From contig CP112999.1 in the NCBI GenBank assembly GCA_026625165.1, positions 1,765,288-1,829,287 on the forward strand: 64,000 bases of DNA. The letters are read 5' to 3'. The position numbers and the translations under genes are program-made. Shown here one piece after another: positions 9,169-18,127 of this stretch (its first letter is position 1; the number at the start of each line of letters is the position of its first letter). Origin of the DNA: Methanoregula sp. Its GTDB lineage: Archaea > Halobacteriota > Methanomicrobia > Methanomicrobiales > Methanospirillaceae. The notes under the pieces were generated by a model. It ran no database searches. It was not told where the DNA came from and saw nothing but the letters and a program-made list of their open reading frames with translations.

Positions 9169-10086
9169 CTATTTCTGAATAATTTCCGGGGATCTAGGAT
9201 CCAAGGATTCCCTTTCTTTCTTTTTTAGTACCTGCCGGAAGTAATTCAGAGGGGATTGCGTTCCATACCCGGACTCCTGGTGCCCGTTCATTCCCGAACG
9301 GGACCCTTTGATCAGGATGTCGGCCTCGGCAAACCCCTCCTCCACCTGCTTTTTCTCGGTCACATCAACAAGAGAGCCGACAATCGCGACAGTCTTCCCA
9401 TCCTTAACAACCGGTATCTCATTGACCTCGACCCATATGGTGTCGCCCTGTGCGGTCACAAATTCCAGCCGGTACACAGGTTCGCGCCGGCCGGATGAGA
9501 TCGCCCGCAGCGTCCGTTCGAGCCCTGCCGCGTTTGCAGGGTTTTGTGAGAGGTAATCGGTCCACAACCGTTTTCCCACACGGGGGCGGCACCCAAGCAG
9601 CGAGCGTATCCGCGGGCTGACATAGTCCATCACATGGTCGGGAGTATGCGAATAGTACATCGGGCTTCCGCTCTCGACAAGGAGCATCAGTTCACGGTCA
9701 CGCTTCTGGATCGCTTTTTCCCTCTTTTTCTGAGCGGTGATATCCCGTCCCGACGCAACAATCGCACGGACAGAACCGGTTCCTTCAAGGAGCGACCTCG
9801 CTGACCAGTTGATACATCTCGTCCCTTTCCGTGTCGGCATCCATTGCTCGACATAACAGGAGTGCGGCGGGCGGAACAGCTTCACCATTTGGGTTGCGAT
9901 CACATCGGCATACTGCCGTTCGGTGACCGGCATGAAAATGCTGCCCAACAATTGCTCAGCGGATTTTCCCACCAGTTCACAGTACGCGGGGTTTGCGTAA
10001 AGTATACGACCTTCAGGAGAGATCTTGACGATAAGATCCTGCTGGTGTTCCACAAGCTCGCGAAATATATCGTCAGCTGGCTCCAT
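9169..10086 (-). CDS. Two-PAS-domain sensory protein without an output domain
   Basis: 305 aa, no membrane segment. PAS 1 spans residues ~5-115 ('GRILYANPAYCELVGKSAEQLLG', ending 'ASGRDITAQKK'). PAS 2 spans ~125-250 ('HVMDYVSPRIRSLLGC', 'GDTIWVEVNEIPV', 'SLVDVTEKKQ'). The last 55 residues are Lys/Ser-rich with no histidine kinase or cyclase motif. Methanomicrobiales carry many PAS proteins; this one probably hands its signal to a separate partner (inference). Confidence 0.85.
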   Translation of the reverse strand: MEPADDIFRELVEHQQDLIVKISPEGRILYANPAYCELVGKSAEQLLGSIFMPVTERQYADVIATQMVKLFRPPHSCYVEQWMPTRKGTRCINWSARSLLEGTGSVRAIVASGRDITAQKKREKAIQKRDRELMLLVESGSPMYYSHTPDHVMDYVSPRIRSLLGCRPRVGKRLWTDYLSQNPANAAGLERTLRAISSGRREPVYRLEFVTAQGDTIWVEVNEIPVVKDGKTVAIVGSLVDVTEKKQVEEGFAEADILIKGSRSGMNGHQESGYGTQSPLNYFRQVLKKKERESLDPRSPEIIQK

Positions 10087-10236
10087 ATCGGCACTACCGC
10101 CCGCACCATCGTATCAGGTATGTTCCCCGATGAAAAGAATGGGATGCATCAGTTGCTAGAAGATCTGTCTGTGAGAGTATTAATGTTGAACGATATTGTC
10201 AGGAAAAAGAGGATGTAATACCTGTCATGAATGCAA

Positions 10237-10253
10237 CAGGAACGGGGTTCCTG
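10237..10253 (-). terminator. Hairpin just after a hypothetical gene
   Basis: A perfect 7-bp inverted repeat (CAGGAAC, GGG loop, GTTCCTG) begins 3 nt beyond the TAG of the minus-strand gene ending at 10256. Position suggests a transcript-end structure; there is no long T tract next to it. Confidence 0.4.
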
Positions 10254-10255
10254 AA

Positions 10256-10669
10256 CTATGCCTTCACGCTGATCTTCTGCTGACCATAGGGATATTTTGT
10301 TTGACGTGCATGATTCTGAGTGTCTTCCGGTATCTTTACAACAACAGCGCTTCGGTCCCTGCCATACATCACTGCCCGCAGGGATTTAAGCGAGACTGTA
10401 AAGCTGCCACCGGAAAAGAGATCAATATTGAGCGCCTTTCCTGAACCTGACACCTGTGCAAGCCCGCCGACGCTTCCCAGATAATATTTCCAGTTGTGTG
10501 CAAGGGATTCCACCTGCACATGGATTCTGCCTGCCAATGCCCGTGCAAGGTCAGCAAGCCGGATCGCAAACCGGTCGCCCTGAATATGCAGTTCTATGAC
10601 CATGTGGGGTTTGCCATCGGAATCGTACGCGATACACCCCGTTTTCTGGAAATACCCTGATTTTTGCAT
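10256..10669 (-). CDS. Hypothetical protein, possible remote paralogue of the 21764 gene
   Basis: 137 aa, soluble, rich in beta-type strands. An RBS-like AGGTGG precedes the ATG and a TATA-like 'CTTAAATA' lies ~50 nt upstream, so expression is plausible. Not recognised. Its N-terminal 'SGYFQKTG' and following 'RFAIRLADLARAL' pattern resemble 'AGILKKTG...FFVLKEDLSALM' of the protein at 21764-22096, hinting at a small lineage family. It follows the nitrogenase-like operon on the same strand, separated by 134 nt with its own promoter. Confidence 0.6.
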   Translation of the reverse strand: MQKSGYFQKTGCIAYDSDGKPHMVIELHIQGDRFAIRLADLARALAGRIHVQVESLAHNWKYYLGSVGGLAQVSGSGKALNIDLFSGGSFTVSLKSLRAVMYGRDRSAVVVKIPEDTQNHARQTKYPYGQQKISVKA

Positions 10670-10803
10670 TATACCCGACCACCTTTTAGTCGTAGTATGG
10701 CGTTGCCGGACTGTGTATTTAAGCGTTCAATCTGCGCGGTGTGAAAGTGATGAGCATGGGGTTAGTGGTTGGCGTTAAAATTGAAAGAGAACAGCGAGGG
10801 GAT

Positions 10804-11928
10804 TTATGTTTTGCGGTCCATGCAGGCATTCAGTACATCTTCGATAAAACCCAGCGTCCCCTCGATACCGGCAATCGGGCGTGATGCAAGCCTTACTTTT
10901 CCCCGCAATGGCGGTGTGAGCCCCACAAATGCCGCATCCCCGCACACGGACCGTTCAAACGAGGACCCGATGACAAGGTCGGGTTTATGTTTTTCGATAA
11001 GTGCCTTCACCTGATCAAGCCCCTCCGCCCGTACAGCCGCAAACGGATACTCTGCCGGGATAGTTGTACGGGTCCCGATGCAGGCAATCTCTGCGTCAAG
11101 ACAGGATCGGAGGGTGTCAGCGGCATATGCTGCATAAGATGCCCATGAAAGGACTGCTACACGGGGTGGATCGAACCTGCGAAGGAACTTGTCACATACC
11201 TGAATTATTCGGTTCTCCTCACGTGCAATCTCGTGCAGCACCGGGCCGATATCTGAACCATCAAAGGTATTGCCTATCCGGCAAAACGTATCACGGAGTT
11301 CATTTATGCCAAGCGTACCGCCAAGGTTCTCCCCAACACCGCTGGCGATATCCCGGTTTGTCCCTATCGTAAACGGGGACGCTTCCCGGACCCTGCCAAG
11401 TACATCCGAACAAAAAACCGTTGCAACCGGGACATTGGCTTTGTATAATAACCGGGAGAGTTCCCGCACATTCCCCTTATAAAAGGGGTCAAAGAGGCAT
11501 GCCCCGTCGATATTCACACCCGTATTTTCTGTGTCGATCCGGGGCCTGAGGGCAGAGAGCGCTGTGCGGTATCCAGCTTCAAAATCACCGGAAAATCCCG
11601 GGCTGTCGACAAGGAGGACATCATATGAGGAGAGCACCGCTTTGATATCCTCGCCAAGAATTGAGGGGACGCACGTGGTCAGGACTGCAATCCTCTGACC
11701 GGATGACGCGATGTCTTCAATCACCTGTACAAGACGCTGCTCTGACCCGAAGATGACCTCCTCTTCAAGGATGAAGGTCCCGTGGAGCGGGGCGTGGAGC
11801 AGAGTGGTGGGATAGTAATAACAACCGCTTGATCCATGGATGACAACCGTCATGCCATCGAACCCGGCAAGGCAGGCTGCCGCCCCGGTCATCGCACAGG
11901 GCCAGAGAGGATTTATGCATTCAGGCAT
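10804..11928 (-). CDS. Nitrogenase-like component-1 subunit A (NifD/K/E/N family)
   Basis: 374 aa, shorter than true NifD/K (440-520). The N-terminus has the cluster-binding pattern: C11 in 'PCAMTGA', C36 in 'HGSSGC', C86 in 'LTTCVPSILGED', with extra C4 and C19. No obvious equivalent of the NifD Cys/His that hold FeMo-co is visible in the shortened C-terminal half. It is the last gene of an overlapping trio with a second component-1 subunit (8-nt overlap) and a NifH-like reductase, so an ATP-dependent two-component reductase is likely. Substrate unknown; a tetrapyrrole or related cofactor is possible by analogy to CfbCD and BchNB. Confidence 0.85.
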   Translation of the reverse strand: MPECINPLWPCAMTGAAACLAGFDGMTVVIHGSSGCYYYPTTLLHAPLHGTFILEEEVIFGSEQRLVQVIEDIASSGQRIAVLTTCVPSILGEDIKAVLSSYDVLLVDSPGFSGDFEAGYRTALSALRPRIDTENTGVNIDGACLFDPFYKGNVRELSRLLYKANVPVATVFCSDVLGRVREASPFTIGTNRDIASGVGENLGGTLGINELRDTFCRIGNTFDGSDIGPVLHEIAREENRIIQVCDKFLRRFDPPRVAVLSWASYAAYAADTLRSCLDAEIACIGTRTTIPAEYPFAAVRAEGLDQVKALIEKHKPDLVIGSSFERSVCGDAAFVGLTPPLRGKVRLASRPIAGIEGTLGFIEDVLNACMDRKT

Positions 11929-12961
11929 GGATCGCCCGCCTCCATCGGTGGAGCATCCGTTGAATTCCTGCTGTACCCACCGGGGGGTCTAAGGGTACCG
12001 GGACATGGCATCCGGTATCTGAAAATCCCATATCAAGGGCGGATGTCACTTCGCGGACAATCGAATAAACCGGCGATGTCATTTTTAATCCATTGGGCGA
12101 AATACTCGAACCGGCAAGGTCGGAAAATCCGTTAAGCACCTCTTCCTGTAACGCAATTTCATCGGCGACTGCAGAACGAAACGGCACCCTGCCTGCTGCT
12201 GCCGCCATTTCAAGAAATTGGATAGTACCGGCAAGGCCGGCAGGAAATGACGGGATGTATGCTGTCCCAAAACGGACCTTGAGATGGTCACCAACAGGGC
12301 AGGCTCCCGGATCCCGGAGCACATTGAACGATGCCCGCCCGATTTGTGCAATATCTTTGTCAGAAATATTATGAACGAACCGTGTATTCACGAATAGACC
12401 AAGCACAGACAGCAGGCGGGATACTTCTTTAAAGTTCTCTTCGACCTCAAATTCAAGATTTTTTTCACCGATTATGTTTACCGTGCCCTCGGAACTCCGG
12501 GGTTCTGCCATGTCCGAGAGCGTGCACAGGGCATTGTTTACCCCCTTCTCAAAAACGCCCCCGAGAAACCCTCCTGTCGGAACCGGAATGACCGGGACCC
12601 CCCAATCCTTCCGGCACACCGCACCGGCATCATCGCCGATTGTCTCAGCAATGCAGGTAGACAGCACAAAAATGCATGACGGGGAGAGCGATACTGCATG
12701 GGAAAGCGCCTGTTCCAGTGCTGCCTCTCCACCGAAAATAATCTCTTTTTCCAAAAGCCCGCTTGACTGGATTGCCGGTGCCCCGATACCATCGTGTTCA
12801 AGCGAGGTGGCATGCAGGAGGGAGAAATTATGGTGGGCACATCCCCGGGGACCGTGCACGACACTGATGCTGTTGCGCACCGATGTGGTGACGGAGAGCG
12901 CCCCGGTGAGCGTGCACCCCTCAAATCTGGAGGTATTCAAGGGCAAGGGCTTCAAGCTCAT
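11921..12961 (-). CDS. Nitrogenase-like component-1 subunit B
   Basis: 346 aa from ATG 12961, chosen because it puts the first cluster cysteine 16 residues in; the frame is open further upstream inside the NifH-like gene. Cys pattern: C16 ('FEGCTLTGA'), C41 ('VVHGPRGC'), C103 ('[11 protein letters not shown]'), the spacing of P-cluster or [4Fe-4S] ligands in component-1 proteins. It overlaps the NifH-like gene by 41 nt and subunit A by 8 nt. It is clearly distinct from subunit A, so a heterodimer or heterotetramer is expected rather than the homodimeric CfbD arrangement (inference). Confidence 0.85.
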   Translation of the reverse strand: MSLKPLPLNTSRFEGCTLTGALSVTTSVRNSISVVHGPRGCAHHNFSLLHATSLEHDGIGAPAIQSSGLLEKEIIFGGEAALEQALSHAVSLSPSCIFVLSTCIAETIGDDAGAVCRKDWGVPVIPVPTGGFLGGVFEKGVNNALCTLSDMAEPRSSEGTVNIIGEKNLEFEVEENFKEVSRLLSVLGLFVNTRFVHNISDKDIAQIGRASFNVLRDPGACPVGDHLKVRFGTAYIPSFPAGLAGTIQFLEMAAAAGRVPFRSAVADEIALQEEVLNGFSDLAGSSISPNGLKMTSPVYSIVREVTSALDMGFSDTGCHVPVPLDPPVGTAGIQRMLHRWRRAIHA

Positions 12962-13739
12962 CAATCTCAAGAGGTATCGGTATGGTGAATGTGGTGTTCT
13001 CCATGACCCGCGATGCAAGCGTCCGGTACCGCTGAGCCTGTTCTGATGCCGGGTCATATTCGATCACGGTCTGCTTATGGATCTCTGCGATCTGGACAGC
13101 CCTGTCCCGCGGTATGTACTGCACGAGTGAACTGTTCACCCGGCGTGCAAATTCTGCAACGAGGTCCTCCTCACCGGGCATGTTCTTCGCATTGCAGATG
13201 ACCCCTGCGAGACGGCAGGTGCTCTTTGACCGTTGCGAAAGGCGCCTGATGGCCTTGCAGATATTGTTTGCTGCATACAGCGACATGAGCTCGCCGGAAG
13301 TCACGAGATAAATTTCCTGCGCATACCCCTCACGCATCGGCATGGCAAAGCCCCCGCAGACCACATCGCCAAGCACATCATAGACAATTACATCACCGGT
13401 CAATGCCCCGAACTTCTCCAGCAGCTGGAAGGTGGCGATGATTCCCCTGCCGGCGCACCCGACACCGGGTTCGGGTCCGCCTGCCTCAACGCACCGGACG
13501 CCATTGAACCCCGTGTAGACAACATCTTTCTTAAAGACCTCAGCATCCCCGCGTTCCCGGACAAGGTCCATGACGGTCGGAATAAAACTGCCGTGCATCA
13601 GCATCCGGGTGCTGTCCCTCTTAGGGTCACACCCGATCTGGAGGATATCGAGCCCCTGAAGGGAGAGCGCTGCGGAAAGGTTTGCGGACGTCGTTGACTT
13701 CCCTATCCCTCCCTTACCGTACAGGGCGATCTGTTTCAT
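12921..13739 (-). CDS. NifH/BchL/CfbC-like ATP-dependent reductase
   Basis: 272 aa from ATG 13739, preceded by AGGATC; a TTG 21 nt upstream is a weaker choice. P-loop '[10 protein letters not shown]' (7-16), switch-region 'GCDPK' (36-40), cluster ligands C95 ('GCAGRGI') and C128 ('VVCGGFAMP'), with Arg98 following. These mark a homodimeric [4Fe-4S] iron protein that passes electrons with ATP hydrolysis. It heads the trio with two component-1 genes; no nifI, nifB, nifE/N or cfbA/B/E lies nearby, so neither classical N2 fixation nor a full F430 cluster is indicated. AT-rich TATA-like sequence sits at ~13755-13792. Confidence 0.9.
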   Translation of the reverse strand: MKQIALYGKGGIGKSTTSANLSAALSLQGLDILQIGCDPKRDSTRMLMHGSFIPTVMDLVRERGDAEVFKKDVVYTGFNGVRCVEAGGPEPGVGCAGRGIIATFQLLEKFGALTGDVIVYDVLGDVVCGGFAMPMREGYAQEIYLVTSGELMSLYAANNICKAIRRLSQRSKSTCRLAGVICNAKNMPGEEDLVAEFARRVNSSLVQYIPRDRAVQIAEIHKQTVIEYDPASEQAQRYRTLASRVMENTTFTIPIPLEIDELEALALEYLQI

Positions 13740-13833
13740 CGTGATCCTGTTGGCGGGCAATTTATATTAGATCTCCTGATGTTAACTTAAGAAAAGTTGC
13801 GTAACAGGGCCCCATCAGCCACATTGCCTGACA

Positions 13834-15291
13834 TCATTCAGGACCGCGGAACAGGGCGACCATGAGCATGACGACGGGGATAACCTCGAGCCTTCCCACC
13901 CACATGAGGCCGATAAAGATCCATTTCGAAAGGACCGGCATCTCGTACGATACGTAGCCGGTACTCATGCCACAGGTCGAGAAAGCAGAGACGGTCTCAA
14001 AGACAATATCGGTGGTGGAATACGAAGTGATGTGGAACTGAAGCACGCAGAGGGTCGCAATAAAGATCATCGTTACCGAGAGGATAATGATGAGCATGTT
14101 CTTCGCGGTCTCAAGTTCTGCCGTGGCTTTCGGGATCACCTTCCCTTCAATCCGGAGCGGGATGAGGACTCTTCCGCTCACAAAAACCCGTTTGAACCAC
14201 CAGAGAAGACCACGATAGGCGAGCGCGACCCTGTTGAGTTTGATCCCTCCCGCAGTGCTGCCTGACGCACCCCCGATAAATATCAGCATAGTCAGGAGGA
14301 GGAGTGTGGTACTTGCCCATGCATGCGGGTTCGCATTCTGGAATCCCGTGGTGGTGAGGGCAGACACGGTCATGAAAAGGCCCTGCTCAAGTGCGATGAA
14401 AAAATTCAGGTTGTCAAAAAAAAGGAGGTCTGCCATAATGACAAGCACCCCGATGAATGTGAAAAGGAAAAAGAGTTTGACCTGCTCATCACCAAACAGG
14501 CTCAGGCGCCGGTTCTGGAAGATCAAAAAGTAGAGTTTGAACGGGAGTGCACCGGCGATCATCACCGGGATCAGCAGGAGTTCAAGGGTGATGGACTGGT
14601 AATACTGTATCCCCTCCGGATGTAGCGTAAAACCCCCGGTGGAGATGGTTGTAAGGGCGAGGTTTACTGATTCCCATAATGACAGGCCGGAGAACAGGAT
14701 GAGCCCGATGGCAAGGAATGTGAGCAGCGCATATATCCTGTACAGGGAACGCCCTGTAGAGATCACTGCCGGCATAAGCGGTTCGTCCCTGCCTTCAGTA
14801 CGGAGCAGTTTTGTCGTAAATAGTCCGGAACTGCTCGCCATCGCTATGGAAAAGGCAATGATCCCGATCCCCCCGATCCACTGCATATAGGAACGCCAGA
14901 ATAGCAGGGTTTGGGGAACAGTATCCAGTGCCCGTATCATGGTAAACGCTGTACTTGTCCATCCCGCCATCCCTTCAAAGAGGGCATCGGTAAAACTCAT
15001 ATGAAGCCCGATAACAAAGGGAATCCCACTGATCGCGGCACAGGCAAACCAGAAAAGGGCGACAGAACACATCGCGGTTGAGAGCCTGTGCTCCCGCTCG
15101 CTGCGCGGGAGGCGTTTTAAAATAATGCCGCAGAAAAAGAAGAGGAGTGGCACCGCCGCCATGGGGATAAGCATAGACCACTCGGCAAAGAGGACCGCCA
15201 CGACAAGTGGAACACAGGTAATGGGAGCGACAAAAACAAATGTGTCACCGAGATCTACGGCAATTGTTGAGAGAAATGCGATCCTCTTCAT
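13834..15291 (-). CDS. trkH: TrkH-type potassium transporter membrane subunit
   Basis: About 485 aa from ATG 15291; another ATG lies 24 nt upstream at 15315. Roughly ten transmembrane helices with the pore-loop signatures of the TrkH/KtrB family: 'FEGMAGWTSTAFT', 'LTTISTGGFTLHPEG', 'VSALTTTGFQNANP' and 'VSAFSTCGMSTGY'. It moves K+ (with Na+ or H+) across the cytoplasmic membrane. The usual cytoplasmic TrkA partner is not adjacent. Confidence 0.92.
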   Translation of the reverse strand: MKRIAFLSTIAVDLGDTFVFVAPITCVPLVVAVLFAEWSMLIPMAAVPLLFFFCGIILKRLPRSEREHRLSTAMCSVALFWFACAAISGIPFVIGLHMSFTDALFEGMAGWTSTAFTMIRALDTVPQTLLFWRSYMQWIGGIGIIAFSIAMASSSGLFTTKLLRTEGRDEPLMPAVISTGRSLYRIYALLTFLAIGLILFSGLSLWESVNLALTTISTGGFTLHPEGIQYYQSITLELLLIPVMIAGALPFKLYFLIFQNRRLSLFGDEQVKLFFLFTFIGVLVIMADLLFFDNLNFFIALEQGLFMTVSALTTTGFQNANPHAWASTTLLLLTMLIFIGGASGSTAGGIKLNRVALAYRGLLWWFKRVFVSGRVLIPLRIEGKVIPKATAELETAKNMLIIILSVTMIFIATLCVLQFHITSYSTTDIVFETVSAFSTCGMSTGYVSYEMPVLSKWIFIGLMWVGRLEVIPVVMLMVALFRGPE

Positions 15292-15339
15292 TGCACAAGG
15301 ATAGCTTCTGCTCATCTATGAGTTTTTGCTAAAACGGGA

Positions 15340-15510
15340 ATGCCCGACAGAGCTTTTCAGGCATGTCTGGCAAAAGACAAGCTGTACGAGTATGAGAATC
15401 GGGTGATTTTCATCGCACATCTGGCGAAGAATGAGCCGGATGGGTATGAGAATCAAAGAATTCTCATCGCACGTCAGATGAAGAAGTCAGAACTTTTTCA
15501 AGCCAAATAG
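15340..15510 (+). CDS. Very small ORF with an 18-residue tandem duplication
   Basis: ATG 15340 to TAG 15508-15510 gives 56 aa. It contains two copies of one unit: 'LAKDKLYEYENRVIFIAH' then 'LAKNEPDGYENQRILIAR'. The DNA repeat is 54 bp. Substitutions between copies keep YEN and IA in register, which suggests coding constraint, but there is no good RBS and it lies antisense between trkH and the superoxide reductase gene. It may be a small protein, a fragment of a larger repeat protein, or a non-coding repeat. Confidence 0.35.
   Translation: MPDRAFQACLAKDKLYEYENRVIFIAHLAKNEPDGYENQRILIARQMKKSELFQAK
15364..15485 (+). repeat. 54-bp imperfect direct repeat, about 2.3 copies
   Basis: The clearest 42-bp parts are 15390-15431 and 15444-15485 (32 of 42 identical). 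Each copy also holds an inverted pair: ATGAGAAT...ATTCTCAT is perfect in the second copy and has one change in the first. The period is a multiple of three and matches the small ORF above. Confidence 0.7.
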
Positions 15511-15526
15511 AAGAGTGATTTTAGGA

Positions 15527-15907
15527 TCAGGGCTTGTTTGTCCAAAGCCCGTGTACGTTGCAGTAAGTACGCGCTTTTGCATTCACGTCGTTTATGCAGA
15601 ATTCCGCCTCGGGCTTCTCACCTGGTTTTAACCCCCTGATATATACGGCATTCCCGCTGCGCACCTCAATCCATTCGATGAAATGCTTTTCCTCCATCGG
15701 GTGTGGGATAGAACCGATCCTGACAATGATCCCGTTCGCCGATTTCTCAACAACCGGGACATGCTTCTCTTTGCCTGCATCCGAAGTCCTCTCCTGCTGT
15801 AGTGTCATGGGTTTGCCGCAGCAGACGAGAGTGCCCCCCGATGCATGGACTACTTTGATAACATTCCCGCAGACCTCACACTTGTACACTTCAAACAGTT
15901 TTGTCAT
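15527..15907 (-). CDS. dfx: Desulfoferrodoxin (two-iron superoxide reductase)
   Basis: 126 aa. Center I (desulforedoxin-like) ligands C10, C13, C29, C30. Center II, the active site that reduces superoxide to peroxide, has H49, H69, H75, H119 and C116. All ligands are present, so it should be active. It is the last gene of an operon with a flavodiiron protein and a rubredoxin, the natural electron donor, so the operon detoxifies both superoxide and O2 in an anaerobe. Confidence 0.95.
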   Translation of the reverse strand: MTKLFEVYKCEVCGNVIKVVHASGGTLVCCGKPMTLQQERTSDAGKEKHVPVVEKSANGIIVRIGSIPHPMEEKHFIEWIEVRSGNAVYIRGLKPGEKPEAEFCINDVNAKARTYCNVHGLWTNKP

Positions 15908-15922
15908 ACAAATCCCTCATGT

Positions 15923-17107
15923 TCATACGATATTGATTTCCTTATGTTTCTTTAAGATATCGTCCGCAAGCCGTTCGAGCCCTTTCATTGCCGCCTCGTC
16001 CGGAAGTCCTTTTGCGATGACCGGATCAAGGATCTCCACGTTGACATGGTCCAGCATTTTAACAATGCCCTCAACCGCTTTGCCCCCCCATCCATATGAC
16101 CCAATCACCGATGCAAACCGCACCTTTGGTCTGAGAAGGTTTGCCAAATACGTGGCATAGATTGCCTGCGGGTGCGGGCCGAACAACAATGTGGGTGTTG
16201 CAATCACGACTGTTGCGGTGTCGACAAGCGACATTGCTAGTTCGCCCACATCGGTTCTCGCGAGGTTAAAAGGTTTAACTGTGATGCCCCGCGCCACCAG
16301 TGCTTCAATGAGCTGCTCAACCATTTTCAATGTGCTGCCGTGCATTGAGATATATGGGATTACCACTTCATTTTTTACGGTATCTGCCGTCCAGTCGCCA
16401 TATGCATTGAGGATGAATGCGGGATCGCGGTAGATCGGGCCATGGCTGGGCGCGATCATGGCAATGGGGAGTGCCCGGACCTTTTCGAGGTGTCCTTTGA
16501 TGCTCCCCCGGAAGGGCATCATAATCTCGGCGTAGTATCGTTTTGCGGAGATATATGTTGCCCGTTCATCCTGCATAAACAGGTCGCTTGATGCGACATG
16601 TGCGCCAAAGAGGTCGCAGGAAAAGAGGACCCGGTCCTCCTTCAGGAAGGTGACCTGGGTCTCAGGCCAGTGCGTCCACGGGGTCAGCAGGAATTCGAGG
16701 GTCCGGTCTCCCAGTGAAAGGGTCTCACGGTCAGCGATTACCTTAAACCTCTCCGGCGGTACATGGAGCAGGGCAACGAGGAGGTCCTTGCATTTTTCAT
16801 TGGTGACTATGACAGCATCCGGAAAGAATTCGAGGATCATCGGCAACGAGCCGGAATGGTCCTGTTCTGCGTGGTTGATGATGATGTAATCTATACGTTC
16901 AACACCCTTCCTGACCAGATTGCTGATCAGCTCATACTCCTTTGCAGGGTCAACAGTATCGATCAGGGCGGTCTTCTCACTTCCCCTGATCAGGTAGGAA
17001 TTGTAGCTCGTACCGTTGGGAAGCGGGATCAACTCGTCAAAAAGCCGCCGGTCCCAGTCGATTGCGCCAACCCAGAAAATTCCGTGGCAAACCTCTCGTG
17101 CAACCAT
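15923..17107 (-). CDS. fprA: Flavodiiron protein (F420H2 oxidase type)
   Basis: 394 aa. The metallo-beta-lactamase part (1-~245) has the full di-iron set: H79, E81, D83, H84 ('HAEQDHSG'), H146, D165 and H222 ('APSHGPIY'). The flavodoxin part (~250-394) has the FMN loop 'ISMHGSTLKM'. It reduces O2 to water; methanogen members use F420H2. It sits between the rubredoxin and superoxide reductase genes with 12-15 nt gaps. Confidence 0.95.
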   Translation of the reverse strand: MVAREVCHGIFWVGAIDWDRRLFDELIPLPNGTSYNSYLIRGSEKTALIDTVDPAKEYELISNLVRKGVERIDYIIINHAEQDHSGSLPMILEFFPDAVIVTNEKCKDLLVALLHVPPERFKVIADRETLSLGDRTLEFLLTPWTHWPETQVTFLKEDRVLFSCDLFGAHVASSDLFMQDERATYISAKRYYAEIMMPFRGSIKGHLEKVRALPIAMIAPSHGPIYRDPAFILNAYGDWTADTVKNEVVIPYISMHGSTLKMVEQLIEALVARGITVKPFNLARTDVGELAMSLVDTATVVIATPTLLFGPHPQAIYATYLANLLRPKVRFASVIGSYGWGGKAVEGIVKMLDHVNVEILDPVIAKGLPDEAAMKGLERLADDILKKHKEINIV

Positions 17108-17119
17108 TTATGACCTCTC

Positions 17120-17278
17120 TTAAACCTTCTCAAATTTGTCTTTACCCGAGAAGCAGACCGGGCACGACCAGTCAGCCGGGAGTTTCTCAAAGGGGATGCC
17201 GGCCGGGATATTCTGCCCGGGCTCGCCTTGTGCCGGATCATAAACATGCCCGCATATTGTACAGGTGAATCGGTCCAT
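17120..17278 (-). CDS. Rubredoxin
   Basis: 52 aa, typical rubredoxin length. The four iron ligands are in two CxxC-type knuckles: 'CTICGHVYDP' near the start and 'CPVCFSGK' near the end, with the signature GEP/GIPFEKLPADW between them. It is a small soluble electron carrier and likely donor to the downstream superoxide reductase and possibly the flavodiiron protein. First gene of the operon, 12 nt before fprA. Confidence 0.95.
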   Translation of the reverse strand: MDRFTCTICGHVYDPAQGEPGQNIPAGIPFEKLPADWSCPVCFSGKDKFEKV

Positions 17279-17314
17279 AAAAATCCTCAACTTTTTCTTT
17301 TAGAGAATAGGAAA

Positions 17315-17368
17315 GGGTCTTCAGATAATCATTTCGATGGTGCACATGAATTGAAAGACTGAAGACCC
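17315..17368. promoter_or_regulatory. 10-bp inverted repeat upstream of the oxygen-defence operon
   Basis: GGGTCTTCAG (17315-17324) and CTGAAGACCC (17359-17368) are exact reverse complements 34 bp apart, starting 37 bp upstream of the rubredoxin ATG. It could be an operator pair or a leader hairpin; the rest of the gap to mntP (17279-17566) is AT-rich with no ORF. Confidence 0.45.
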
Positions 17369-17566
17369 AAAAAAACCTCACTATGAAAGGACTATGCTAC
17401 CTGCAACCCCTTTTTCACTGATACTGATACCAATGAACCCACAATAGTCATCAAGGCAATAATATCTGTTCTCAGATCCCATGGGTTTTTTTATTGCAAA
17501 AAATTGGATAATCAGGACTTATCATTCAAATCCGGCATTAAAAAAATCCGGCCGAAATCGTAGCGG

Positions 17567-18127
17567 TTACGACATATGTTCAAATAAGATCTTAACACCT
17601 ATGCCGATCAGGATGATGCCCCCCAGCAGTTCAATACGGTTGCCAAAAATGCACCCGAGCCGCTTGCCAAGGAGGACGCCGAGAAATGAGATGCAGAAGG
17701 TAACTGTCCCGATAATAAGGGCGGGGGCAATGATATCAGTATCAAGAAACGCAAACGAGAGCCCGACTGCGAGGGCATCCATGCTTGTCGCCACTGCAAG
17801 CAGGAGAAGGACAGATAGTGAGGGCAGGGATGTATTCCGTTCACATTTTTCACCTTCAAGCGATTCATAGCACATCTTTAAACCTATAAAACAGAGGATA
17901 AGGAATGCAATCCAGTGGTCAACTCCTGAGATCATCTGGACAAATGACATGCCGGCAACCCACCCGATTACTGGCATGAGCGTCTGGAACCCTCCAAAAA
18001 AGAGTGCCATCAAAAGGGCAGTCTTAAGACGGTCTTTTTTTAGTGAGATCCCCCAGGCGATGGATACGGCAAGGGCATCCATCGAGAGCCCCGCTGCGAT
18101 CAAAAGAACAGTGGTAACATCCATCAC
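17567..18127 (-). CDS. mntP: Manganese efflux pump MntP
   Basis: 186 aa, six membrane helices arranged as two homologous halves. Each half has the family motif: 'GLSMDALAVSIAWG' (~13-26) and 'TSMDALAVGLSFA' (~114-126), whose Asp residues are the metal site. It exports Mn2+. Its place upstream of the superoxide/O2 defence operon on the same strand fits joint metal and oxidative-stress management, although a 288-bp gap suggests separate transcripts. No yybP-ykoY-type leader could be recognised. Confidence 0.93.
   Translation of the reverse strand: MMDVTTVLLIAAGLSMDALAVSIAWGISLKKDRLKTALLMALFFGGFQTLMPVIGWVAGMSFVQMISGVDHWIAFLILCFIGLKMCYESLEGEKCERNTSLPSLSVLLLLAVATSMDALAVGLSFAFLDTDIIAPALIIGTVTFCISFLGVLLGKRLGCIFGNRIELLGGIILIGIGVKILFEHMS

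Noticed and set aside
9844-10218. Plus-strand frame of 124 aa opposite the PAS gene
   Set aside because: Antisense shadow of a clear PAS-domain protein.
10804-13739. Calling the nitrogenase-like trio true nifHDK or cfbCD
   Set aside because: Subunits are too short for NifD/K and no nif accessory genes are present; CfbCD uses one component-1 protein, not two.
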